Positions 23,170-33,200 of a stretch of 64,000 nt of DNA are shown one piece after another. Made by a program: the position numbers and the translations under genes. The first letter of the stretch is position 1. The number at the start of each line of letters is the position of its first letter. Source of the stretch: Deuterostichococcus epilithicus (Eukaryota > Chlorophyta > Trebouxiophyceae > Prasiolales > Stichococcaceae); the NCBI GenBank assembly GCA_033439295.1, contig JAVTLE010000001.1, forward strand, positions 1,426,001 to 1,490,000, given 5' to 3'. The notes under the pieces were generated by a model. It had not been told where the DNA came from and made no database searches. It saw only the letters and a program-made list of their open reading frames with translations.

Positions 23170-25877
23170 CAGGCGTACCCCACGCCGCGCTTGCCTGCAA
23201 ACATCAAGGCCCCCGCAATGATCGCCAGAGTCCTCCGCGCCTCAGGGGTTTCCCACAACACGTGGCCTTGACATGTCACGGTCGAGATCGTTCGTAACTG
23301 CACACGATAGGGGCAAATCCAAGCGCCGCACCTTTTGTCTTCACCTTCCCACGCGACCCGCCGTCGTACTCTTCGCTCCGATCCTCGATGATGTACTTTT
23401 CACCACGTGAAGAGACCAGCCGCCCGTCGCGGTAGCGGATCTGCGGGAGTGCACATGTCTCTTGGAGACTGAGGTGTGAGATTCATGCTGCACCGCTGAC
23501 CCCCTTGTCTGCGACTTGACATCAGCCCTGGTGCAACCTTTTGCACTGCCCGCAGCATCATGGGCCTGCCGCGGGTGGTCAGCGCCCACTTCCCACTCCC
23601 ACACGACGCGCCAGCATGTGTGCGCCAGTGTGCGTCATGCACAGTCAGTGCTGACTGCAGATACCATGCACACAGAGGAGCCCGAGGCCCCAGCGGCCCC
23701 ACCTTGGAGGCGCCAGCGCCGTCTGCTGGGCGCCATGCGTCCACCGGCGCCTGCCCCTTGCGGCCCCTCCGGCCGGCGCCGTCGGGCGCCGTCGGCACCG
23801 CCTGCAGGTCGAAGCGAGCGAACACGCGCGCCCGCTCGGCCCGGGCCCGCGCCGCCTCCCTCGCAGCATCGGCCGCCGCCGCGACTTCCGCCTTCCGCCA
23901 GGCCGCCTCGCGCCGCGCCAGGTCCGGGCACTCCAGCAGCTCGTGCGCTGCCGCCTGCGACACGGTGCGGAGTGATCGCGTGCTGCTGAGGATGGAGCGC
24001 TGGGAGGTCCAGTGACCTCCAAACTTTGGAGGCCGACCACAGCTGCAGCTCGACGCTTGCACCACCGTGTGGCGCAGAAAGGGGCCAAGCAAGTTGTGGC
24101 GAGACAGGTGACTCGCGCATGCACAGTGGTCTCCTCAGATGCCGGTGAGCAGACCTCCAGGTCCCCATGACACAGCCGCCCCAAGACGTGCGCCAGGTAC
24201 TCTGGCGAGGCGCTACCGCCGCACAACTCTTTCAGCGCCGCCACATCAACGGGATCAGCCTCCGGCTGGCTGTGAACATCTGGTGGAGCTGCCTCTTCAG
24301 CCGCGCAGCAGCGGCCGTTCAAGGCACCGCCGCCCGCCGCCAGTCGCGGCTGCGGCGGCTGCAGCGGCATTTCCAGCCGCCTCTGCTCACGCTCCTGCTG
24401 CAGGGTGCTGATCTGCAGCAGTGCGCCAGGCGTCGTGCATGAGCGAGACAGGCACACAGGAGGCGCCTGCCTCAGCCAGCAAGCAGATGAGTGAGCTCAG
24501 GGTGTTGAGGAAACCCCCCATTTTCTCCCACGTTGCACAGGGCGCCTCTGCCCTCGGGGCCTCTTGAGAGCAACGACGAAGCTCCAGACTGAGCCCATAA
24601 CCGCAAGCGACGACGCAAGCAGGCGTCCAGGCGCAGCTCACGTCCGACAGCAGGTCGCAGAGGTGCAAGTGGCGCTCCGGCTCCGGCACGGCCGCCCAGG
24701 CGTCCGGATCAAAGCCGCAAAACACATCGTCCAGCTGCTCGATCGCGCCGGCCGCCCCTGCACAGCCGATGACCCTGTTCATGGCTTTTGCGCGAGGTTT
24801 TCACCTGGGCATGCGGCCGCCACCACCCCCGGAGTCCTCCCCTGCACCGGCGCTGGTTCTCGGCAATGCTGGTGCACACACGCCTGAGGGGTGAGCATGC
24901 GCTGCACCCCCACCCAAAGCGCCTCAGCTGCGTGGCTGGCCGTAAAGGCCGGCAGGAGCCCACCGTCGTCGCCGTCGCGGTCGGCCAGCAGGCCGTGCAC
25001 GTACTCCGAGACCGCCTCCTCCCGCAGCGCCGGGCCGCCGTGCCGCGCCAGGAAGGCGTCCACCGCAGCAGCCTCTGAGTCCTGCGGGCGGGCAGGAGAA
25101 GACGTGGCTGTCATGTGTGCTCATCGAGTGCAACATGAGCCCGACGCGGGGCATCGTCACTGACAATCCCATTGATATTGATGTGCCGGATGTCGCTGCG
25201 CGATAGTCGGCTAGGTGTGCACCGCGGCGGGCGCGGACTCGCCAGCATGAGGACAGGATCCGAGCTTTGCACCTGGAGTCACTAGGCATAAGCGAAACAC
25301 GATTCTGCATAGTATCGACGCCCACCTTCTCGACAGGGAAGAGCGCTGTGTGCCGGGCGTCCGAGCGCAGCTCGTCTGGCGCAGCGGCTTTGCTCTGCGG
25401 CCTGCGTTCCTGCGCAGTGGCCAAAGCACCCACCGCAGCAGGCGGCCGAGGCTGACCCTGCCGAGTGGGCGGCGACACTGCCGTGCCATTCGAAATTTTG
25501 CCAGCTGATGCAGCGGCCGCTGCGCTCTGCATTGCTGGGAACTCCGTCTCGGTGCCCTCCCGCTGACATCGTGCCACCTGCGGATATTGCTTGGCATCTT
25601 GGTCTGATCTACAGCGAGCATATGTGCAGGAACCAACGCGCATCAAAACAACCATCACCTGGAGCCTGAGATCTGCCAGCTTTTGCATCTTGATGTCCGC
25701 GCTGAGTGAGCCCCATGCTGGCGCAAAACCGCACAGCATGTCATCCAGTTCCTCGCTGTCCGTGACAGCTGATGTTGCTGCGTCGACAATGTAGTCTAGT
25801 ATATCAACTACAGTGTCTTCCGAGATGCCATGTTGCAGAAGAAAGCCACTTAACAATTGACGAACGGTCTGAACCAT
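23170..25877 (-). CDS. CUEDC2-type CUE-domain protein with duplicated N-terminal module
   Basis: Family members bind ubiquitin through a CUE domain and carry a conserved C-terminal tail. The tail is clear here: IRYRDGRLVSSRGEKY, then EEYDGGSRGKVKTKG, ending KRGVGYA. The CUE-like helices are in PVDVAALKELCGG and LAHVLGRLCHGDLE with AAHELLE. The N-terminal helical region appears twice: first LLSGFLLQHGISEDTV with EELDDMLCGFAPAW (from the ATG at 25877), then AVDAFLARHGGPALRE with IEQLDDVFCGFDPDAW (25,080 down to about 24,650). All exon joins between them are phase 0, so they belong to one protein. The function in algae is not known. Plant relatives are annotated only as ubiquitin-system CUE proteins. 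Confidence 0.8.
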
Positions 25878-26315
25878 TCGAACGCATGCAAATTCAAACT
25901 CACGTTGTCAGCAGGGTGACTGTCAGCAGGGTAGCGCAGCAGTTCAGCAACCAAGCAAAACTGGGCATTTAGAATGGTGGCCATAAGAGTTAAAGCAAGC
26001 CAGAGCCGAAATGCTGGACTGCTGACTGATGCTGACTTGGACTTTGACGCACGTGGCTCACAAGTCCAAATAGCGCGAAACAACGTTTACACACTTCAAC
26101 AACTAACGACGGCACTTCACGTCAAGCCTGACCTTGCCACCTGTTGTGCGGAAATTGGCGCGCCGCTGCTGGAGCCGAGGGTACCTGCACTGTTGCAACG
26201 CTCTGTTGCTTGAGGGAGGTTTTCGAGCACAAATCGCCAGTCAGGCGTGTTGTACATCGGCAAAGGTCCTCGTTGATCCCGAATTATGAGCACGGCGAGC
26301 CCACTGGCGAAGATA
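25878..26315. promoter_or_regulatory. Divergent upstream region, CUEDC2-type gene / TMEM50
   Basis: 438 bp between two diverging start codons, more AT-rich than the genes beside it. It should contain both promoters. The short open frames inside lack splice or family support. Confidence 0.45.
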
Positions 26316-27627
26316 ATGGACGCGCTAGACACGTGCACAAATTGCTTGCCAGACCTCAACCTGCTGGCTAGCCCGCAGCTCGTGCAGTTCTGGGAGGAAC
26401 AGGTGCAGACCTAGATGCATGTTCTTGCCTGTCGCAGCGAGCGCCTTATACCATCGGCGGTCTGCATCAGAACATGCAGAGAAAAGTTGGCCCACTGCAA
26501 CATCACCACCGGTGGCGCGTGATGCAGGAGGCTGTGCCTGCAGTCCCAGCGCATGAAAGGGTGTGCTCACGCTCATGACACGTCCTGTTCGCACCTGCGC
26601 AGGCCAAAAGCTATGGGCCGACCATCGCAGGGGCGCTGTTTGGGGCGGGTGAGTCTTGCAAGGGCGTGCTGTCTTGCAACAGGTTGAGGCTTGACAATAA
26701 TGTATGCCTGCTCACTAGTCACCGTGACAATATATCCCTTCCATACAGGGTGGTGGTTCTGGGCGGACGCATGCACCTCAGCGGCCAAGACGGTGCCATT
26801 TGTCCAGTACTTGCCCGGCATCACGGTGAGCGCGGGTCATGTCAAAGGAAAATCCGTTCGAATGAACCAATGACGCAGCTGTGGCGGTGCACAGCAGCTG
26901 ATGCCAACCTCTGACCAACATGCAGGCGACAATAGCACTAATCATGATTAATTGCGTCAGGAGGTGCGCGGCGGTGGCAACCTGTCCCTTTGGCTGCCTG
27001 CGAGGGCATTGTGGTTTTGGCCAATCAGCGTGCAGATTCCTTTGAAAAAGTTGCAGATTGATTTGAAAGATGCAGCACTCAGCTGTGAATGCGGCCAAGC
27101 AGGGAAGAACTGGAGAACTACGACGCATTCGACGAGGGCGTCTTCTGCCGCTCGCGCTTCTGGCTGTTCCTATCGTACGTCGTCAGCTTCGCGTCCGTCA
27201 TCGGCGCGGCCTGGGTGCTGCTGCAGGGTTACGCGCTCAGCGGCGACGCCCCGGAGGTCTGGCCGGGCGTCGCCGGCCTGTTTCAGGTGATTGACTGGTC
27301 TCCTGATGTGTGCTGGGAGCTTCAGGGCATGTACGGGCGGCGCTCGTGCTTTTCTGCACTTCGCAAATGGAATGTTCCCCCCCTCGCGGCTTCTGGCCTC
27401 CGGGAACTGCGATGCTCATCCTGCCTGGAGGCTAACCCCTCATGTGGGGGCGCGGAGGCTGCGACCATGCTCAAGTTTGGTATACCTATGTCCTCTCTGG
27501 ATCAAGGGCAATTGCTGACAGGGAGGCGGACACCATGCAGGTGATCTTCATTCTCGGGGCAGCGCTGGTTTTCTTTGTGGCAAGGACGCCTGCAGAGGGA
27601 AGCGGCTACGACTACGGCAGCTTTTGA
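26316..27627 (+). CDS. TMEM50: TMEM50 / Vps68 family membrane protein (UPF0220)
   Basis: Small four-helix endomembrane protein; the yeast relative Vps68 acts in endosomal and ESCRT-linked sorting. Six exons, 26316-26402, 26603-26648, 26749-26825, 26926-26963, 27103-27286 and 27541-27627, give 172 residues, close to the family norm. Matching features are GALFGAGWWFWADAC in helix 1, ITATIALIMINCVR in helix 2, an acidic ENYDAFDEG loop, then RFWLFLSYVVSFASVIGAAW and VIFILGAALVFFVARTP in the last two helices. The N-terminus has a short Cys pair (TNCLPDLN) in the place where animal TMEM50 has Cys residues. All exon phases agree. Confidence 0.9.
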
Positions 27628-27939
27628 GACATGGTGCGCCTGCGGTGTTTTGTGGCAGGCAATAGAGACTGGCACTGCAAGGGGGAAGTGGTTTGGGTTT
27701 GACGTGGAGACCTTCTTCTATCATTTGCGGAAAGTCTGTATCATACAGAAACGCAACGTTTGCCCAACTGTATGTTGCGAGTCCATCAGAGGGCTTGATC
27801 TTGAGTCCGAAAGCAAGATATTGGCGATCCTCCACTCCAGAAGACCTCTAGATGGGTTTGACTCCTCCACATGGGCAAGCTGCAAGTATCAGTGCCGCCA
27901 ATGGCAAGTGCCGAACACAATACGGCGGGCAGCCGGCCG
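27628..27939. other. Convergent 3' region between TMEM50 and NDUFS5
   Basis: 312 bp between converging stop codons. A 95-codon open frame on the minus strand (27548-27835) overlaps the TMEM50 end but has no family match, and I do not accept it. Confidence 0.5.
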
Positions 27940-28577
27940 TCAATGCTTCCCAGCAGCTACGCTTGGCCGGTCTTCCCCTGCGGCCACGTGCTCCATGATA
28001 TACCGCTCCGTCTCCTTTGTCACCCTGTTACGCCGCGTGAACTGCAGGGCGGAAAGCCCATTCCTCATTGGGACAGCAATCCTGCCAGCAGGGAGTGTCC
28101 TGACAAGCATGCCGAGTGGCACAAAAGTGAGCAGCATTTGGGTCGCCTCAGCACTGTGTCTGCAAGCATTCATGTCATTGCACCATCACACCTCTCTGCG
28201 GTGGTGCAAGCACTCCAGGTAGTCGTCACGCAGCGCTCGGCACTTTGCCGGGTCATCCGTCTTGGACATGCACTGCGCACGGGCCAGTGGGCAATCTCTG
28301 CATTGTTGTTGCCCAAGCACCACCCATCACGCACAGAACATGAGCACAGCATGCAGGCGACATGATGACGGAAGTCTGGCGTCGCAGGCGCACCTCAGAG
28401 AAGTCCATCCACACAGGGTAACACCTGCTCATGTCGCACAGCAGCTCAGCAGACGTTGAGAACCATTCAACGATGCAGATGCAGGTGAATTTCGAGCGTC
28501 AGCTGTGGCAGGCAGGGAATCCTGCGCATTACACCCTACCGGCCGGTGTTGCCAGAGACGCCAAAGCCGCTGGCCAT
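27940..28577 (-). CDS. NDUFS5: Complex I 15-kDa subunit (NDUFS5)
   Basis: Accessory subunit of mitochondrial NADH dehydrogenase with twin Cys motifs, located on the intermembrane-space side. Exon 1 (28540-28577) reads MASGFGVSGNTGR, very close to the plant start. Exon 2 (28394-28424) gives CYPVWMDFSE. Exon 3 (28192-28297) gives CPLARAQCMSKTDDPAKC and then RDDYLECLHH. Exon 4 (27940-28041) gives RRNRVTKETERY and a short tail ending GKH. This is about 92 residues, normal for the family. The join from exon 2 to exon 3 does not keep phase with a standard GT donor. It works if exon 2 runs two bases further and uses a GC donor. Confidence 0.88.
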
Positions 28578-29454
28578 GTCTACGGCTGACACCAGCGGTC
28601 AGCCAGAGGTCGACCTCAAGGCGCAGACCTCAAGCTCAGGGCGAGACGACAGCAAGCCACCGCACTATCTCGGTGGAAGGTCTGAGTTCCAAAGACTGAG
28701 CCGATGTGCCGTGTGCCTTGCTTCCAACAAGACAAGCGAAGGCTTGACGTCGACGGAATGCAAAGTGCAACACCACGCCGCAGGTGCACATTGCAAGACC
28801 AGATGTGTTGAGGGGCCTAAGTATTCACGCCGGGGGATGAGCGCGGTCCCGTACACGAATTGGCGACCACTGGATCACTTGACAATAGGATCCTCGAAGC
28901 CCCTCCAGTTGTGTGTTTGCAACTGTCAGGCTGCATTGCATTCCCCGTAGCAACCCTGCCGCAGTTGCGTGACCCGTGCCTAGAAAAAGCCCCTCGCTGA
29001 AACCCCAACAGTTGACGAGCGCCTGCCGGACATCGCATGGACACCCAGTCCACATAAAAAGTCCCAAATTATTAACCTGGCATGCATGCCGTGGCGGTGC
29101 AAGCGCGCTGCGTCACTTCGGCGCGCATGCCGCTACTTTGCACTCCCTCGTCCGGCAGACAAACGCGCCCGCATTCCTGCTCAAGCTGCTACAATTGAGA
29201 ATCAGCATGAGATGCGACAGTTAAATGTCTCTGCGGTGGCGATCGTTACGTTTTTCGTCAGGTCGATAGAATCAAGCACGGGAAACCTCAACGGTGCCGC
29301 TGGCCGCACAACCGGTCGCGGATGGGCCGTGAAACGGCCGGGGCATGTCGCCGCATCTTTACGCAGGATTCATACCTAGGAAAAACCGCTCGCGAGCCGC
29401 CTATACGAGCGTGCAGCTGTTCCGGCGAGTCGCGCCAGCTCAGACAGGGGGAAA
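28578..29454. other. Region upstream of NDUFS5 without a supported gene
   Basis: 877 bp between the NDUFS5 start and the stop of the next minus-strand gene. Several open frames of 60-130 codons exist (for example 28546-28950 +), but none shows a family motif or coherent splice pattern. It should contain the NDUFS5 promoter. Confidence 0.45.
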
Positions 29455-30197
29455 CTAGTTCTCGGATTCCCCTGCAAGTTTCTGGGCTTTCGATGCTCGC
29501 GTGCTTTCCCGCTGTGCTGGCTCGCTGGCAGGCGCAGCCCGAGAAGCACGTGGTGCACCTTCGAGCAGTCCTGCCGCATCCAACGCATCGCGCAGAGTCA
29601 GGGCAGGCGGTCCTCGCCTGGACCTCAAACCACACGCGTGCAACTCGGGCGCAGTGCTGTCGGCGCCCGCCCCGCGCCGGATGCTTGCGCGATCGCTGTG
29701 GGCAGGGTCGAGCAGCGGTGCGCGCCGAGCGGCGGCCAGGACGACGCCCGCGCCGTCGCCTACCTGGGCCTCCTGCCACCGATGTGGTGCGAACTCTAGA
29801 GTCGGGCTCTGCGCCGCTGCACCGCCTCCTGAAAGCAGTCATAATACTTTTCTAACGGCTGAATTGGCCGTTGCTGCCGCGTCCAGCGCGTGTGCGCCCC
29901 TGCCCGAGTGCACCTCCTTGCACATCTTGCAATGCGCCGAAGGCTGGCCCGCGCCAATGCATCGACAGCCCCGAGCGCGCGGCGCAGCGGTTCGTGATCT
30001 CTGCATCGTTGCGGCAGTCCTGCGCTCCTGGATTGCCAGTTTGTCAGCGATCCCAGCGGCTCCATGCCACGGCCGAAATCGGAAATGTGTTACTTGTTGC
30101 CGGCGGGTGCGCCAGCTGATCGCTGAAGTGCGCACAGCACCTTGGCGCACTCGTGCCACTGACTTTTGCCCCGATTCAACGTGACCAAGCCCGGCAT
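29455..30197 (-). CDS. Unrecognised protein, tentative three-exon model
   Basis: Exon 1, 30141-30197, reads MPGLVTLNRGKSQWHECAK and ends in a GT donor. Exon 2, 29857-30019, begins DCRNDAEITNRC. Exon 3, 29455-29828, contains SPTLEFAPHRWQEAQ, DGAGVVLAAARRAPLLD and LTLRDALDAAGLLEGA and ends at TAG. The phases join and give 197 residues. The weak point is the second intron, only 28 nt, far below the usual size here. Either this is a very short intron, or exon 2 is in another frame. The Cys spacing C-x3-C-x9-C across exons 1 and 2 might bind metal or form disulphides. I recognise no family. Its start is 73 bp from the start of the SAND/PHD gene on the other strand. Confidence 0.35.
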
Positions 30198-30270
30198 CCG
30201 CTTGCAGGTGACGACCCAAGAATAAGAGCTTTCCCACAGCTCTCCCACTCTGCTGGCCCTAACTGCAACA
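30198..30270. promoter_or_regulatory. 73-bp divergent start-to-start gap
   Basis: Separates the tentative minus-strand gene from the SAND/PHD gene. If both starts are right, both promoters must overlap this gap or lie inside the 5' exons. Confidence 0.3.
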
Positions 30271-33200
30271 ATGGCAGCGGACGGCGCACAGTCGGCCTCC
30301 GACTTCCAAGCACAGACTCCTTCGACGCTGCAGCATCGCGCTGGGGGCAGTGCCCGCGCCTCGAGCGTGCCAGCAGACCAGTTTGACACGATGCTTGCAA
30401 ACTGGCTGGCAAGCAACAGAGGCGAGTGTACTTGGCCCCGGATGTGTATGGCAGATTTGAAGCCCTTGGCGTGCGTGCTTGGTGCCCACCTTGGATTTGC
30501 GCAGCTCGAGTCGCCATCCACCGCTTGACGCTTACATCAATTCCTGCAGATGCGGCTCTGGATTTTGCCACACGCAAATTCCCCTTGAGGGTTGGGGAGA
30601 CGGCAGAGCAGGGCGGTACGTGCTCTGTCTGTAACGTGCCTGCTCGCTGATGCCTTTGTGTCACGTACCCCAAGGCTGGCCGCTTGCATGCCTGGCGAAA
30701 CGCTTGTACCGCTGCTGCTGCTGCAGCCGAGCGCATATCACGGCGTGGTGGCGTCAGCGCGTATCTGAGAAAACTGGTCGGTAACGAGCTCTTCAGATCT
30801 GCAGGTTCGTCAGGCCTGCCCTCGATTGCAGTCTCTACCAGTTTGTGAACATCCAGATGCGTGAGGCAAATCCAGCTGCCACCGAAACCTCAGACCTTGC
30901 TCTGCGCGCATCTCAGCAGGCGAGTCCCGCCTGGGGCTGAATCCCACAGCCGTCCTGCTGCGCTCCTTCTTCGCGCTGGAACCAGACGCCGCTCGGCAGC
31001 GGCGGGAGGCGGAGCAGGACAGGGATGCATACACTGTCGTGAGCTTTACGTCGTGGGATCTGGGAGATGACAGCGATGCCAACCACGATGGCGGCGGCGG
31101 CGACAGCCGCGGCCGTGCAAACGAGGGGGATGTCAGCAATGTCACCGGCACAACCGCGAGCAGACCCTCAACTGTCCTGAGCTCATCGCACGACCGCGGC
31201 GGCGGCGGTGCAGACGAGGGAGACGTCAGCGATGCCAGCCGCGATGGCGGCCGCGGCGCTAGCCACGGCGGTGCAAACGAGGGAGACAGCGCGCTGACGG
31301 ACGACGACGACGGCAGTGCGGCCGCCGGACTGTCGGAGCAGGTCGCCGATTCGGCGCAACAAGGCACCCGCAGGGCCGCCGGCCCCGCCGGCGATGCAGG
31401 TATACAACTCCTGATGAGCATTCTCAAGCTTGCCGCATGCCTGCACCACGTCAGCTACTGGCAGGCAATGCCTCCGCCATGTGCGTCCACCCAAACGGGC
31501 AGTGTGAGAGCGCCTCTGTCCTGAGGCTGGTCGGCAGTCAATCTCACTTCGACTGCATGCGCCTGCTGCTGCCTGGGGCTGGACCGATGGCAGAGGAAGC
31601 GTCAGTGGGGAGTCTGTCTGGAGGCAGGGGGCCAATTCGCCAGAACCCCAGCAAACGTGGAGGCCACACGAACCGAGCCCTGCCCCGCAGGTGCGTCATT
31701 CCAGGCAGATTGCAACGGCCAGTCTGGAGGCAGCTGCGCCGCTGCAGCGGGCACCGCCGCGAGGGGCCAGGGTCCGTGCGCAGCGCCAGAGAATGTCGCG
31801 GTCATCTGCAACGGCATGCGCGGCACCTTCCACATCGCGAAGCAGATCATGGAGTGCGCCTGCCGCGCCTGCGAGGCCAAGGTGAGCGAAAACCAGGGGC
31901 TGCGAGTCGCTCAGCTCCGAGGTCGTCCTGTGCTTGCTTCCATGGCTTCCTACTATCGAGGCGGTTACCGCCTGAAGTGGCGCTGTGCAACAAGGGGCGA
32001 GCTCTGCAAGCTCTAGGATGCTCTAGGATAGGAGCATGTCGAGGTATCTGATGGTGCTGTGCGCATGACGCTCTGCCCGCACAGCCAGGGTCGTCCGGGC
32101 TTGCTGTGCGGGCGATGCGGCGATGCAGCTGCCTGCTGAGACAGCCGCCTCGCGCCGCATGCTCCTCCTGCATAATTGCCCCCTGCATGCCGCCACCAGG
32201 CGGCGCGGGACGGCGCCGCTGCCGCAATGATGACGCCCACGGAGTTCGAGCGGCACGCGGGCATGGCGGCCAGCAAGAAGTGGAAGTACACGGTGCGGCT
32301 GGACGACGGCGCGGAGGAGCCGCAGCCCATCGGCGCCTGGCTGGAGGCGCGCGGCCTTGTGCGCACCTCCGAGAGGTGCGCCGCAAAAGCTGGGACTGAC
32401 TGGTGAGTCTGCCAGGGTAGCGGAAAGCTGGGAGCGGGAGCGGCGAGCGGGAGCGGGCGGGGTCTTCGCCTTGTGGCGGCAGCTACGTGATGTCTCGTCA
32501 GTGGATGGGGCCAGTTTGTGAGGCCTGCTCCGCCTGCACCTGGCTCAGGGTCGCGGCGTCTCGTGGGCGGGGCACGACTGGGATGCTTACCTGGGCCGCC
32601 ATGCCTCGGCACAGCTGATGCAGATACCCTCCTGCTCACAGGACGGTAGCAGCCAAGCGCAATGGGCTCGGCGCGGAAGGCGCGGACAAGGCGGCACAGC
32701 CGTTGCCGACGCGGCCGCCCTCCAGCCGCAGCGCCAGCAGCCAGTACCGGCGCGGCGCCGATGGTGTGGCTCCGCTTGGCTTTCTTGGCCCTGTGCTGCG
32801 GTCAAGGATCCGCAACCCTTGCATCTGCCAGCGGCGGCGCGTCTCATGTGCAGACCTGGCTGTGTCTCGCCGCTGCGAAGGGGTGTCCTCACCCCAACAC
32901 GCATCGTGCTGCAGGCAAGTTCACTGGCCGCGCCGATCAGCAGCCGCGCAACCCCGGGGCCAGTGCCGGCGGCGGGGCCAGCGCCGGCGGCCGCCGCCAC
33001 ATGTCGCTGGCCGTGGCGCAGCTTGGCGGTGCTGCCCGCAGCGGCGGCGGGCGCAGCGGCGGCGGTGGCAGCGGCAGCGGCGACGAGGAGGAGGAAGGCG
33101 AGGAGGACGATGAAGACGACATGCCCGCGCCGCAGCGCCCGCGCCGCCGCCCCAAGCGGTGGCTGGAGGCCTCCTCCGCGCAGGTCCAGGTGTGCCAGAG

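Noticed and set aside
27548-27835. 95-codon minus-strand open frame with RQYLAFGLKIKPSDG
   Set aside because: It overlaps the TMEM50 stop and the convergent 3' region, has no splice context, and matches no family I know.
29501-30184. 227-codon plus-strand open frame
   Set aside because: It begins at GTG, is compositionally typical of antisense frames in GC-rich coding DNA, and lies opposite the better-supported minus-strand exons.
31600-31740. TCTGGAGGCAG repeated 113 bp apart before the SAND exon
   Set aside because: The period fits the duplication pattern, but the shared stretch is about 11 bp and could be chance.
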